Shown here in pieces: positions 16,872 to 24,535 of a stretch of DNA of 64,000 nt (positions are counted from its first letter, which is position 1; every line of letters starts with the position of its first letter). The DNA comes from Streptomyces africanus (GTDB lineage Bacteria > Actinomycetota > Actinomycetes > Streptomycetales > Streptomycetaceae): positions 28,744 through 92,743 of the forward strand of contig NZ_MUKA01000058.1 in NCBI RefSeq assembly GCF_002150735.1, in the 5' to 3' direction. Made by a program: the position numbers and the translations under genes. The notes beneath the pieces were generated by a model. The model searched no databases and had not been told where the DNA came from. It was given only the letters and a program-made list of their open reading frames with translations.

Positions 16872-17513
16872 ATGCCCCGCATGACCGTTGCCGTCGTCGT
16901 CCCCACCATCCCCGGGCGCGAGGCGATGCTGGAGCGCGCACTGGCGTCCGTACGCGCGCAGCGGCGCCGGCCGGACCAGGTCGTCGTCGAACGGGACTCC
17001 CTGCGCACCGGGGCGGACCAGGCGCGTAACCGGGCGCTGGAGCGGGTCACCACGGACGTGGTTGCCTGGCTGGACGATGACGACGAGCTGAAGCCGAACC
17101 ACCTCATGGCCTGCATGCGCGTGATGGAGCAGTCATCCGAGAAGCCGGACCTGGTGTACCCGGCGCCGGTGGTGCGCGGCGGCGAGGATCCCACGGCCGT
17201 GTCCGTTCAGGGCAGATGGGTGCTCCCGTGGGGCGTCCGCTTCGGACCGGAGCAGGAGACCCATCTGCGCCGGTTCGGGTCGTTCATCCCGATGACTCAC
17301 GTTGTGCGGACCGAGCGGGTCCGGGCCATCGGCGGATTCCGCCCTGGCGAAGAAGTGACGACAGAAGGCCTAGGCCGCCGCTACCGTGGCGAAGACGAGG
17401 ATTATCTGGTGCGTCTGCTTGACATAGGGGCCACATTCGAGCACTTGAGTGCTCGGACGTGGGTCTGGCACGTGCACCGTGGGAACACCGCCGGGCGAGC
17501 GCTCGCCAGGTAG
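16872..17513 (+). CDS. Family 2 (GT-A) glycosyltransferase
   Basis: 213 residues. MTVAVVVPTIPGREAMLERALAS is the nucleotide-sugar binding start of GT-A enzymes, WLDDDDEL is the DxD motif that binds the metal, and GEDEDYLVRL near the C-terminus is the ED-type catalytic motif. It would transfer a sugar from a nucleotide donor; in phages the acceptor can be a virion protein, host glycan or modified DNA base, and sequence cannot tell which. The ATG follows GAAGGAGAAGAGG. A possible 17-codon leader ORF (16831-16884) overlaps the start. Confidence 0.85.
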   Translation: MPRMTVAVVVPTIPGREAMLERALASVRAQRRRPDQVVVERDSLRTGADQARNRALERVTTDVVAWLDDDDELKPNHLMACMRVMEQSSEKPDLVYPAPVVRGGEDPTAVSVQGRWVLPWGVRFGPEQETHLRRFGSFIPMTHVVRTERVRAIGGFRPGEEVTTEGLGRRYRGEDEDYLVRLLDIGATFEHLSARTWVWHVHRGNTAGRALAR

Positions 17514-17540
17514 ACATCTGAACACGGAAGAGGAGGAGTC

Positions 17541-17801
17541 GTGCCGACCACCACAGCCACGACTGGACCACCCCCCACCCTCGCCGATGCGGTCCGGGGA
17601 CGCATCGGCGAACTCAGCGACCGCAACAAAAAGACGTTCACTGTCGCGGACTTCCCGGGCGTTGCTGGCCGCGCCGGCCGGCCGGACTCCTGGCTGGAGG
17701 ACCACCTGCTGGTCCTGGAAGGCATCGGGATCCTGAAGCGCGTCCGTCGCCCCGGGGCCCGCACGTGGACCGTCAGCCCGGGCTCGGAGTATCTGAGGTG
17801 A
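17541..17801 (+). CDS. Small winged-helix-like protein, 86 aa
   Basis: GTG start after GGAGGAG. Residues 30-86 (TFTVADFPGV, then SWLEDHLLVLEGIGILKRV) share the pattern V-x-D-F ... W-L/V-x3-L-x2-L-x2-x-G-x-L with the C-terminus of the TraB-like translocase and with the genes at 18231 and 23143. I infer a DNA-binding winged helix. Overlaps the next gene by GTGA. Confidence 0.65.
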   Translation: MPTTTATTGPPPTLADAVRGRIGELSDRNKKTFTVADFPGVAGRAGRPDSWLEDHLLVLEGIGILKRVRRPGARTWTVSPGSEYLR

Positions 17802-18103
17802 CGCGGCGAGTGGAGCAGTTCGGATACGTCTACGGCGGAACAGCCCTCATCAAAGGGAAGCCGCACGAGCTGGAGGGAACGGCCTGGTCCCTGGGCCGGT
17901 GCGACGAGGTGCGGCTGCGCGCGGCAGCCGTACGCGAACTGACTCAGTCGCAGAACGTCCCGCTTGAGGGAATCGAGATCACCGACTTCTGGTTCAGCGA
18001 GATCTTCACTGAGAGCGAAGTCAGGCAGAGTACGGAGAGCGCCGACCCTTTCCGTCCTCACGCCGGCCCTGACCCCTTCCGCCCGTGCGGCGGGGACATC
18101 TGA
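17798..18103 (+). CDS. Hypothetical protein with repeated DPFRP tail
   Basis: 101 residues from GTG 17798, overlapping the previous stop by 4 bp. The C-terminal tail repeats ADPFRPHAGPDPFRP, a short duplicated motif. Body is alpha/beta. Not recognised; coupled to the winged-helix gene. Confidence 0.65.
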   Translation: MTRRVEQFGYVYGGTALIKGKPHELEGTAWSLGRCDEVRLRAAAVRELTQSQNVPLEGIEITDFWFSEIFTESEVRQSTESADPFRPHAGPDPFRPCGGDI

Positions 18104-18123
18104 CGGAGGGACAGCGGACAGCG

Positions 18124-18149
18124 AGCCCCTGCGGGAGATCGCAGGGGCT
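18124..18149 (+). terminator. Hairpin terminator
   Basis: AGCCCCTGC and GCAGGGGCT, 9-bp arms, followed by TTTG. Confidence 0.7.
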
Positions 18150-18165
18150 TTGTCGTGCCCCGGGG

Positions 18166-18208
18166 TTGCGCCTCACGGGCCCGGGTAGGATGATTTAAGG
18201 AAATCATC
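18166..18208 (+). promoter_or_regulatory. Promoter with 20-bp operator
   Basis: TTGCGC (18166-18171), 17 bp, GATGAT (18189-18194). The -10 starts the palindrome GATGATTTAAGGAAATCATC (18189-18208, 8-bp perfect arms). Leader GACCAAGGAACGAGGAG follows. Confidence 0.65.
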
Positions 18209-18230
18209 GCGACCAAGGAACGAGGAGACC

Positions 18231-18695
18231 ATGACCGAGCTCAAGACTTCCACCGGCCCCGAGGACCACGCCCTGAGCGCCCTCAACGCGATCACCCGCG
18301 ACGACCCCGAGGCGGCCCGGGAGCACATCCGCGCCCTGTCCTTCCGGGACCGCGCCCTGATCACCGCGTGGGCCGGGGAGTTGTCCAGGCTTGTCCAGGA
18401 CGAACAGGACAACTACGAGATCTCCGAGCGACGGGCCGCTCGCGATCGACACGCGGCTGAAGATCGCGCGGCTACGAGCCGCAAAGTTCTGCGCACACGC
18501 ATCAGCCTCATGTTCGAGGAGTCCGGCGCTGACGCTCCCGCCGTGCGCGTGACCGACTTCGCCGACCTCCGGCAGAGCCGGCCCTGGATCGTCGGCGAAC
18601 TGAAGCAGCTCACCGACGAGGGCGTGCTGGAGCCGGTCCCCGACTACCCGGGGCGGTACGTCGTCCTCAAGGCGCCTGACGGGGACAGCGTCTGA
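18231..18695 (+). CDS. Winged-helix protein ahead of the transfer-like block
   Basis: 154 residues. The N-terminal 95 residues are helical and charged (a basic, coiled-coil-like stretch ERRAARDRHAAEDRAATSR). The C-terminus, VTDFADLRQSRPWIVGELKQ and onward to GVLEPV, matches the winged-helix pattern at the end of the TraB-like protein at 20906. It lies directly upstream of the GGGACA repeat field, which begins inside its last codons. I infer a sequence-specific DNA-binding protein, perhaps for that repeat or as regulator of the block. Confidence 0.7.
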   Translation: MTELKTSTGPEDHALSALNAITRDDPEAAREHIRALSFRDRALITAWAGELSRLVQDEQDNYEISERRAARDRHAAEDRAATSRKVLRTRISLMFEESGADAPAVRVTDFADLRQSRPWIVGELKQLTDEGVLEPVPDYPGRYVVLKAPDGDSV

Positions 18696-18904
18696 CGGGA
18701 CAGTGGGACAGGGACAAGAGACGCCGAGGGGCTCCGGGACACCGGGGCCCCTTCGTCGTGTCCCGGGACAACCGGCCGTCGGGACAGAGCGAGCGTGTCC
18801 CCGGAGGGACACGGGACAAGGGGACAGATCGGCCCGTGTCCCGCCGGGGACATGTCCCGGGACAAATGTTTGCCGGGGCACGGGACAAGGGGACAGATCA
18901 GGTG

Positions 18905-18925
18905 TACGATGATTTAAGAAAATCA
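18905..18925 (+). promoter_or_regulatory. Operator/promoter before the Spd-like gene
   Basis: TACGATGATTTAAGAAAATC with a TACGAT -10 (18905-18910); a relaxed copy of the palindrome. No good -35; GGGACA copies occupy that place. Confidence 0.5.
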
Positions 18926-18967
18926 GCACCGACCAAGGAATCGTGACCAAGGAAGAGAGGACAGACG

Positions 18968-20206
18968 ATGTCCCGCATGTCCCGTCAGACGGCCGCCACC
19001 GTCGGGCTCCTTGTCCCGGCCGCACTGGCCCTGACCATGTCCGCCGACACCTCGTACCGCTTCATGGAGACGGCGCTTCAGATCACCGACGAGAACGAGC
19101 GGATGGCCCTGTGCGGCGTCGCCGAGGCGGCCATCATCGCCCTCACGGTCTACTCCTGGGCTACCCGGACCAAGGGCCCTGCGTACCTCGCCTACGCCGC
19201 CGTCCTCGTGCAGGCCCTCCCTGCCTTCACGGTCTCCGGCAGCGTCGGCGGCCCGGTGCGTGTCGTCCTCGGCCCCGTGCTCCTGGCCGTCCTCCTGCAC
19301 CTGCTCCTGGGCCTTGAGCTGCGGATGTCCGGCGAGAAGTCGACCGGCATCCTGGCCTCCGCCCTGCGTGAGATGCGGGAACGTCTCGTCGCATTCCTCG
19401 GCATCGGCCGGCGCGGCGCCGACAGCGCGGCTATCGCCCGCAGCCGGGCCGCTGACCGTGCCGTAGACCTCGCGGACCGCCTGGAGGGCGCTGAGCCTGG
19501 CAAGCGCAGGCACACCCGCCTGACGGCCAAGCTGGCCGCCCAGATCGATGCGGCCCGCCACGGGCTGGACGCGGACGAGGCCGCAGCCGCCGAAGCAGCG
19601 ATCGTCGCGCGGGTGGTCCGGCGCAAGTCGGTCAAGTCCCTCGCCAACATCAAGTCGCGGCACGACTGGACGTTGTCCCTTGTCCCGGCTGAGGGCGGAG
19701 CCCGGGACAAGGGACACAGCGATGTCCCCGGGGACATGTCCCCAGCGCCGGTTGTCCCGGTGTCCCCTGTCCCCCAGGACGGTGTCCCAGCCGCCGTGTC
19801 CCCCGCGCCGGTTGTCCCCGCGCGTGTCCCGGCGGTCGTGTCCCGTCCTCGCTCGGCTGTCCCCGCCGTGTCCCCCTCGCGTCCCTCGGTCCACGTGTCC
19901 CTGGACAAGGTCTCCGAGTCTGTCCCGGCCGACCGGGACATGTCCCGGGACAGCGCGCGCTACGAGGTGAAGTCGTTCGGGGACATCACGGCCGAAGCGC
20001 GCGGCGAGTCCCCGGACACGGGACAGGCCGTGGTCGATGTCCCCGAGGACCGGCTGGGCAGCGTGGCCTCCGTCGTCCGGTTCCTGACCGAGACGGGACA
20101 CAGCCGGGACGAGATCCGGAGGATTGTCCCGACCCTGCCTCTGGAGAAGCCTGCGGGTGAGGAGGCCTTGAAGAAGGCGATCCAGCGGTGCGGGCCCAAG
20201 GCGTAG
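18968..20206 (+). CDS. Spd/DUF2637-like membrane protein with repeat-encoded linker
   Basis: 412 residues. Residues 1-125 contain about four membrane segments (TVGLLVPAALALTM, MALCGVAEAAIIALTVYSW, AYLAYAAVLVQALPAF, VVLGPVLLAVLLHLLLGL). A charged cytoplasmic helix region follows, then a Pro/Val/Ser linker (about 240-325) whose codons are largely TGTCCC repeats, and a helical end (SVVRFLTETGHSRDEIRRIV) that could be another small HTH. The topology and position, before TraA-like and TraB-like genes, resemble spread/transfer membrane proteins of Streptomyces plasmids and integrative elements. Family assignment is by architecture. Confidence 0.65.
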   Translation: MSRMSRQTAATVGLLVPAALALTMSADTSYRFMETALQITDENERMALCGVAEAAIIALTVYSWATRTKGPAYLAYAAVLVQALPAFTVSGSVGGPVRVVLGPVLLAVLLHLLLGLELRMSGEKSTGILASALREMRERLVAFLGIGRRGADSAAIARSRAADRAVDLADRLEGAEPGKRRHTRLTAKLAAQIDAARHGLDADEAAAAEAAIVARVVRRKSVKSLANIKSRHDWTLSLVPAEGGARDKGHSDVPGDMSPAPVVPVSPVPQDGVPAAVSPAPVVPARVPAVVSRPRSAVPAVSPSRPSVHVSLDKVSESVPADRDMSRDSARYEVKSFGDITAEARGESPDTGQAVVDVPEDRLGSVASVVRFLTETGHSRDEIRRIVPTLPLEKPAGEEALKKAIQRCGPKA

Positions 20207-20241
20207 AACGGCCTTGCGGTCGGCAGCCGACCGCGAGACGC

Positions 20242-20286
20242 TTGATTTAGGTAAAGCCCTACCGGGGACAACCTCGGTAGGGCTTT
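20242..20286 (+). promoter_or_regulatory. Operator half-site running into a hairpin (possible attenuator)
   Basis: TTGATTTAGGTAAA is followed at once by AAAGCCCTACCG ... CGGTAGGGCTTT (20253-20286, 12-bp perfect stem, 10-nt loop). It ends the upstream transcript and lies in the leader of the TraA-like gene. Confidence 0.6.
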
Positions 20287-20324
20287 CGCCCATCAGGAAC
20301 CAGGAATCAGGAAGAGAGGCGGCC

Positions 20325-20891
20325 ATGAGCCGTATCGGAGAGAACCACCCGGACAACCCGTTCAGCGCGGCCGGCCGCGCCAACGGACAGACCAACGACC
20401 AGCTCCGCAACCGGGGACTGGACGGCCAGGGCAACCCCCTGCCGAACAAGAACTTCGCAGGTCAGAAGTCGTTCCGGTCGGGCGGTTCGAGGAACCAGGG
20501 CATCGCCCAGCTCGCCCAATCCATCGGCGACATGGACCTGGCCAACCAGGAAGACCTCCACGCCTTCTGTGACGCGATCAGGAAGATCCTGAACTATTTC
20601 GCGATCTCCGTGGAATTGGCAAAGGGCCAGCTCAAGGCAGCTTCCCGGCAGATGGCGAAGGAGTCTGTTGACGGGCGGCTGACGATGACGCAGCGCGCCG
20701 AACTGGCCAGGGCGCTGTCCATGATGAGCCGCGACCTGGACGCGGTCTCGCGCGCGTGCATCGCCGGAGCGGTCGGCGCGGTCAAGGCCTGGCGCAGGTT
20801 CGACTCGTTCCTGGGCGACCTGGACAAGGGCAACGACTCCAAGTTCACCCGCCCCGGGGGCCGTGGTCGCGGCCCCTTCACCGTGGTGTAG
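20325..20891 (+). CDS. TraA-like plasmid-transfer accessory protein
   Basis: 188 residues. A Gly/Asn-rich N-terminus is followed by a helical core (EDLHAFCDAIRKILNYFAIS, RAELARALSMMSRDLDAVSR, AVGAVKAWRRFDSFLGDL) and a basic, Gly/Arg-rich tail. Short helical proteins of this design (..V/L-x-x-F-C-x-x-I/M-R ... R-A-x-x-V ... F) sit just upstream of traB in Streptomyces plasmids and are annotated TraA. The TraB-like gene begins 15 bp downstream, which agrees. Biochemical role unknown. Confidence 0.55.
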   Translation: MSRIGENHPDNPFSAAGRANGQTNDQLRNRGLDGQGNPLPNKNFAGQKSFRSGGSRNQGIAQLAQSIGDMDLANQEDLHAFCDAIRKILNYFAISVELAKGQLKAASRQMAKESVDGRLTMTQRAELARALSMMSRDLDAVSRACIAGAVGAVKAWRRFDSFLGDLDKGNDSKFTRPGGRGRGPFTVV

Positions 20892-20905
20892 GGGCGGTGG
20901 ACAAC

Positions 20906-22894
20906 GTGTCGAACAGTCACCGCGTGCGCGGATACGCCCTGTTCAGGGTGCCTGAGCGCATCGTCTCGTACGTCCTGCCGTGGGCCATCGTCGTGGCCGT
21001 GTGGCCGCTGACCCTGGTACTCCACCTCGCCATCGGCGACAGCCCGTTGTGGGTGGGCCTGCTCGCCGTCGGGTTCACCTACCTCGCGCATCAGACATGG
21101 AAGATCTGGACGGTGCGCCGCCAGGAGACCCGGAACATGGCGACGGTCTTCGTCGTTGCCGTCCTGACCTGGGCACTCTTCGCCGTGGCGATCCGTCCCT
21201 GGCAAGCCGACATCGTCAAGGCGTGGGCCATCGGCGGCCTCGTCATGTCGGTCGCCTGGTGCATCCGGCACGCGGCCCTGTCGGGCATCCGGGACACCGA
21301 CAAGTCCCCGGAGACCAGCGGAAACGACGGCCTGCTGAGCAAGATCCGGGCGTTCAAGGACGCCAAGGTTGGCAAGGTGACGGAGACCGCCGACGAGCTG
21401 CGCGTCCCGGTCCACCTGGACGCGCCGACCACGGCGAAGGAGGCGCAGGACGCCCGTGAGCAGATCGCGGCCGTCGCCGGTGTGGGCGCTGACCAGGTGA
21501 AAGTCCTCAAGGTCAAAGGCGACGAGAGCAAGGTCAACGTGGCGTTCACCCGGGACACCAGCGACGCCAAGCCGGTCATCTGGAAGGGCCCGAGGCACCT
21601 CGGCAAGTCCATCGCGGACGCGCCGATCTGGCTCGGCGGACGCACCGACGGCTCCGACATCAACTGGTGGATCGTCGGCTCTGAGGACGACGAAAACCCC
21701 AGGCCACTGGCTCACACGAAGTGCACAGGCATGACCGGCGCGGGCAAGACGGAGACCATCTGCACCGCCATCCTCCAGATGCGCGAGCGCACCGACGTCG
21801 TCCCGGTCGTGGGCGACCCTGCCAAGTTCCAGCAGTCGTTCGGCGACATCGAGGAGGTGCTGGGCCTGGCCGCGAAGACCCGGGAGGACACCGAGCAACT
21901 GGTGCGCAACCTCATCCCGCTCATCGAGTACCGAGCCGGCTTGTTCGGCACGCTGACCAGGGCAGACGGCGGCAAGGGCTACAAGCAGTGGGTGCCTGAG
22001 ATGTACACGCTGCACGGCATCCCGGCCATCTTCCTGGACATCGAGGAGGCCGCCGACGTGCTGATGGTCGTGGACGAGGAGGCCGACGAGGCTCTGCGCA
22101 AGCTGCGCTCCATCGGCGTGCACTTCTGCGCGTCGATGCAGACCATGCCGCACGACAACATCCCCCGGAAAACCCGAGGTCAGTTCGCCCAGAGCCTGGC
22201 CCACGGGCAGAAGGAGTTCCAGGACGCAAAGTACAGCCTGGAGGCCGAGACGCTGGAGGCAGGGGCCGACCCGACCAAGTGGGCCAACAACGCGCCCGGC
22301 AGCCTGTATGCCGAGGTCACGGGCACGGACAAGGCTCATTGGCCTGTCGACGGCCGGGCGCCGCGCGTGAAGGCGGCCGACCGTGAGGAGATGATCCGGG
22401 TCACCCGTCCGTACTGGGCGGAACTGGACGAGGGCAGCTACCGCATCCTCTCCCGGGGTATCGCGGACGAGCACGACGGGGCCGCGCCGGCGGCCGTGGA
22501 CCAGCCCTTGGAGGGCACCGTGGACGACGACTTCGCCGAGGTCAGCGGCCTGGATCTGACCAGCGACGGAATCGACACGAGCGAGCCGCTGGCCGCGCCG
22601 AGCGGCCCGGAGGTCACGTTCGCCGCGCCGCTGAACACGAGCCGGATGACCGACGAGGACGCTCGCGCGGAGCTGCTGAACCGCATCGGGATCCTGGCCG
22701 CCGGACCGAGGACCGAGGTCACGTTCGAGGCTCTGGAGGACATCCCGGAGCTGGTCGGCAGGCCCCGTGGATGGGTGTACGGCGAGCTGGAGCAGCTCGC
22801 TGATGACGGCGTGCTGCGCCGGCTCAACCCGCCCACCGAGAAGGCCGTCTACGAGATCACCGGCAGCCTGTACGCGGAGGCCGCCGCCGGGTGA
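20906..22894 (+). CDS. FtsK/TraB-like DNA translocase
   Basis: 662 residues from GTG 20906 (AGGGGCGG upstream; GTG 20897 is the alternative). Residues about 15-120 hold four membrane segments. The motor domain has GMTGAGKTETIC (Walker A, about residue 275), IFLDIEEAADV (Walker B, about 370) and a Gln-containing sensor region (CASMQTMPHD). The last 75 residues (VTFEALEDIPELVGRPRGWV to GVLRRL) form a winged helix like the FtsK gamma domain, which reads short oriented DNA repeats. Membrane anchor, motor and gamma-like domain are the plan of TraB, the single protein that moves double-stranded plasmid DNA between Streptomyces hyphae. The neighbouring GGGACA field is a candidate target. Confidence 0.85.
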   Translation: MSNSHRVRGYALFRVPERIVSYVLPWAIVVAVWPLTLVLHLAIGDSPLWVGLLAVGFTYLAHQTWKIWTVRRQETRNMATVFVVAVLTWALFAVAIRPWQADIVKAWAIGGLVMSVAWCIRHAALSGIRDTDKSPETSGNDGLLSKIRAFKDAKVGKVTETADELRVPVHLDAPTTAKEAQDAREQIAAVAGVGADQVKVLKVKGDESKVNVAFTRDTSDAKPVIWKGPRHLGKSIADAPIWLGGRTDGSDINWWIVGSEDDENPRPLAHTKCTGMTGAGKTETICTAILQMRERTDVVPVVGDPAKFQQSFGDIEEVLGLAAKTREDTEQLVRNLIPLIEYRAGLFGTLTRADGGKGYKQWVPEMYTLHGIPAIFLDIEEAADVLMVVDEEADEALRKLRSIGVHFCASMQTMPHDNIPRKTRGQFAQSLAHGQKEFQDAKYSLEAETLEAGADPTKWANNAPGSLYAEVTGTDKAHWPVDGRAPRVKAADREEMIRVTRPYWAELDEGSYRILSRGIADEHDGAAPAAVDQPLEGTVDDDFAEVSGLDLTSDGIDTSEPLAAPSGPEVTFAAPLNTSRMTDEDARAELLNRIGILAAGPRTEVTFEALEDIPELVGRPRGWVYGELEQLADDGVLRRLNPPTEKAVYEITGSLYAEAAAG

Positions 22895-22915
22895 GACCCA
22901 CGGTTCGCACCCCCT

Positions 22916-22953
22916 CAGGGCGGGCATCCCCAGTGTCAGGGGTGCCCGCCCTG
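22916..22953 (+). terminator. Strong hairpin terminator
   Basis: CAGGGCGGGCATCCCC pairs with GGGGTGCCCGCCCTG (one bulged T). It ends the transfer-like operon. A perfect GCTGACGCGTCAGC palindrome follows at 22983-22996. Confidence 0.8.
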
Positions 22954-23142
22954 ACACGTCTCTGACGGGCCGTGGTGGCACCGCTGACGCGTCAGCAGAC
23001 GCCGCCTGACTGTCCGTGACTCCAGCGATTACACGGGTCTGACAGGGGCCCTGACAGCCTCGGCAGCGCTGCGACCTAAGACTCTTCCCCGCCCGGCCCG
23101 GCCGGAGCGGACAACCACCGATGACGCAAGGACTGATGACAC

Positions 23143-23535
23143 ATGACCAAGGAACTCAACTGCACCGGATGCGGCCTCCAGGCGGTCCACACCCAGACGG
23201 TCCCGCTGTGCCCCCGGTGCGCCCTGGCCGTCGCCGAGGAAGCGTTGGGCGTCGTGTTCGCCGGGCTGCGCAGCGACGACGGGGTGATCAAGTTGCCCGC
23301 TGCGCCGGAGGACCGTATGAGCCCTGCGGAGGCGGACGACGTGACATACCAGCGGCTGTCCGCGCTGCGCCGGAAGGGCGTGAAGCGGGTGACCTACGAG
23401 GACTTCAAGGACTTGCGGGAGATCACAGGCCGGTCCCGGCCGTGGGTCTACCGCTGGCTGGACAGCCGGGTGAAGGACGGCGATCTGATCAAGGACACGT
23501 CGCAGGACCGGGTGGGCTACACCTTCGCGTACTGA
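23143..23535 (+). CDS. Zinc-ribbon plus winged-helix protein
   Basis: 130 residues. CTGCGLQAVHTQTVPLCPRC at residues 6-27 is a four-Cys ribbon. Residues 75-130 (VTYEDFKDLREITGRSRPWV, then YRWLDSRVKDGDLI) repeat the winged-helix pattern of the TraB-like C-terminus. The start codes MTKE through the string ATGACCAAGGAA. It follows the TraB-like gene after a terminator. Likely DNA-binding regulator or target-site partner. Confidence 0.7.
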   Translation: MTKELNCTGCGLQAVHTQTVPLCPRCALAVAEEALGVVFAGLRSDDGVIKLPAAPEDRMSPAEADDVTYQRLSALRRKGVKRVTYEDFKDLREITGRSRPWVYRWLDSRVKDGDLIKDTSQDRVGYTFAY

Positions 23536-23544
23536 TCGCCGGGG

Positions 23545-23581
23545 TTGTGCGGACCGCCGGACCTGTGGTTTAATTAATTCA
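23545..23581 (+). promoter_or_regulatory. Promoter with TTTAATTAA operator
   Basis: TTGTGC (23545-23550), 18 bp, TTTAAT (23569-23574) within TGGTTTAATTAATTCA. Confidence 0.75.
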
Positions 23582-23604
23582 TCGGGACCGACCGGGAGGC
23601 ATAC

Positions 23605-23841
23605 ATGAACCGCGATGACATCGTCTACTCCGTACCCAGCTACGAGAACGAGGCGGACCGCTACGCAATGGACGAGTCCCCGCTGCGTCTGGGCGAACTC
23701 GGCGCCGGCCTCGGCCTGGGCGAGCCGGTTGCGACGCCCAAGGCTCGCGACCTGACCAACCCTCGGTTCCCGAACGGCTGCCTCACCGCACAGACCGAAG
23801 GCACCCGGTGCGGCTACGGTCACGACTGCCGCCCCGCCTGA
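23605..23841 (+). CDS. Hypothetical protein, 78 aa
   Basis: MNRDDIVYSVPSYENEADRY at the N-terminus; Gly/Leu-rich middle and a C-terminal C-x(10)-C-x5-C cluster (GCLTAQTEGTRCGYGHDC) that may bind metal. GGGAGG lies upstream of the ATG. Monocistronic between promoter 23545 and terminator 23864. Confidence 0.65.
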   Translation: MNRDDIVYSVPSYENEADRYAMDESPLRLGELGAGLGLGEPVATPKARDLTNPRFPNGCLTAQTEGTRCGYGHDCRPA

Positions 23842-23863
23842 TCAACTGAGACGCCCCGCCGAC

Positions 23864-23891
23864 AGCCCCGGAGCCGCAACGGCCCGGGGCT
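23864..23891 (+). terminator. Hairpin terminator
   Basis: AGCCCCGG/CCGGGGCT with an inner GCCG/CGGC helix. Confidence 0.7.
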
Positions 23892-23989
23892 TCGTCGTTC
23901 CCGCAGGTGGTTGGCGGGGCCGCCGTCGTGGTACACCTAATTCAGGGTCGCAGCGGCGGCCAAGACCTAGGAATCAAGGAATCGTGACC

Positions 23990-24409
23990 ATGGAGATAGA
24001 GCGGAGGCATGCGCCGGTCACCGGCGAGCTGCTGGAGTACCTGCGGGCGAATCCGATGACGGCGGAGCCGGTCGGCGAGGGCGGCAAGCAGGAAGTCCAC
24101 GTCCACGTGCATCACCACTACGAGGCCCCGCCGGCCGTCCCCGCCGGGCACATCATGCACCAGGGCCCGGAGAAGACGGTGGCGGAGAAGGTGATCCCGT
24201 GGCTCTACACCGCGCTGGTCGCCTGCATCGTCCTGACCCTCTGTGCGGTGGCCCTCGCCACGGTGATGATCGTCGCCGTGGTGGTGCTGGCGGCGCTGGT
24301 GCTGCTCGGCCTGGTGGTCGCGCACATCATCAACTCCCACGCCGGCGCCGCAGAGGCGAAGGCCAAGGCCGAGGCGATGCTGGACAAGGGCAAGCACAAG
24401 AGGCGGTGA
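23990..24409 (+). CDS. Small membrane protein, Spd-like
   Basis: 139 residues from ATG 23990; GTG 23984 is possible but too close to AAGGA. A His-rich patch (EVHVHVHHHYEAPP) precedes two adjacent hydrophobic segments (WLYTALVACIVLTLCAVALA and VMIVAVVVLAALVLLGLVVA) and a charged C-terminal helix of Ala/Lys/Glu. Small two-helix membrane proteins with such leaders accompany spread genes in Streptomyces elements, so a link to the transfer-like block is plausible but unproven. Confidence 0.6.
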   Translation: MEIERRHAPVTGELLEYLRANPMTAEPVGEGGKQEVHVHVHHHYEAPPAVPAGHIMHQGPEKTVAEKVIPWLYTALVACIVLTLCAVALATVMIVAVVVLAALVLLGLVVAHIINSHAGAAEAKAKAEAMLDKGKHKRR

Positions 24410-24432
24410 GGCTCATGGCACCGCCGACCCGG

Positions 24433-24464
24433 AGAACCCCGGACCCGACGAGGGCCGGGGTTCT
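24433..24464 (+). terminator. Hairpin terminator with T-tract
   Basis: AGAACCCCGG and CCGGGGTTCT, 10-bp arms, followed by TTG. Confidence 0.75.
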
Positions 24465-24478
24465 TTGCGTTGCGGGGG

Positions 24479-24514
24479 TTGTGCTCCGTCCCGAGTGATG
24501 GTTTAATTAAATCA
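24479..24514 (+). promoter_or_regulatory. Promoter with TTTAATTAA operator
   Basis: TTGTGC (24479-24484), 17 bp, TTTAAT (24502-24507) inside TGGTTTAATTAAATCA (24499-24514). It points into the structured region at 24536. Confidence 0.8.
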
Positions 24515-24535
24515 GTCGGGGAGAACGAGCCCGGC

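Larger units (their letters stand above)
18682..20270. repeat. Dense array of GGGACA/TGTCCC hexamers
   Basis: I count 18 copies between 18682 and 18899, about one per 12 bp and on both strands, in almost entirely non-coding DNA, and about 30 more across 18968-20270 inside the membrane-protein gene and its downstream leader. Several form the perfect palindrome TGTCCCGGGACA (for example near 18760, 18854 and 19941). Chance would give well under one copy in the first stretch. Streptomyces TraB translocases recognise clusters of 8-bp repeats (clt/TRS); position just ahead of a TraB-like gene makes that the leading idea. Confidence 0.8.
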
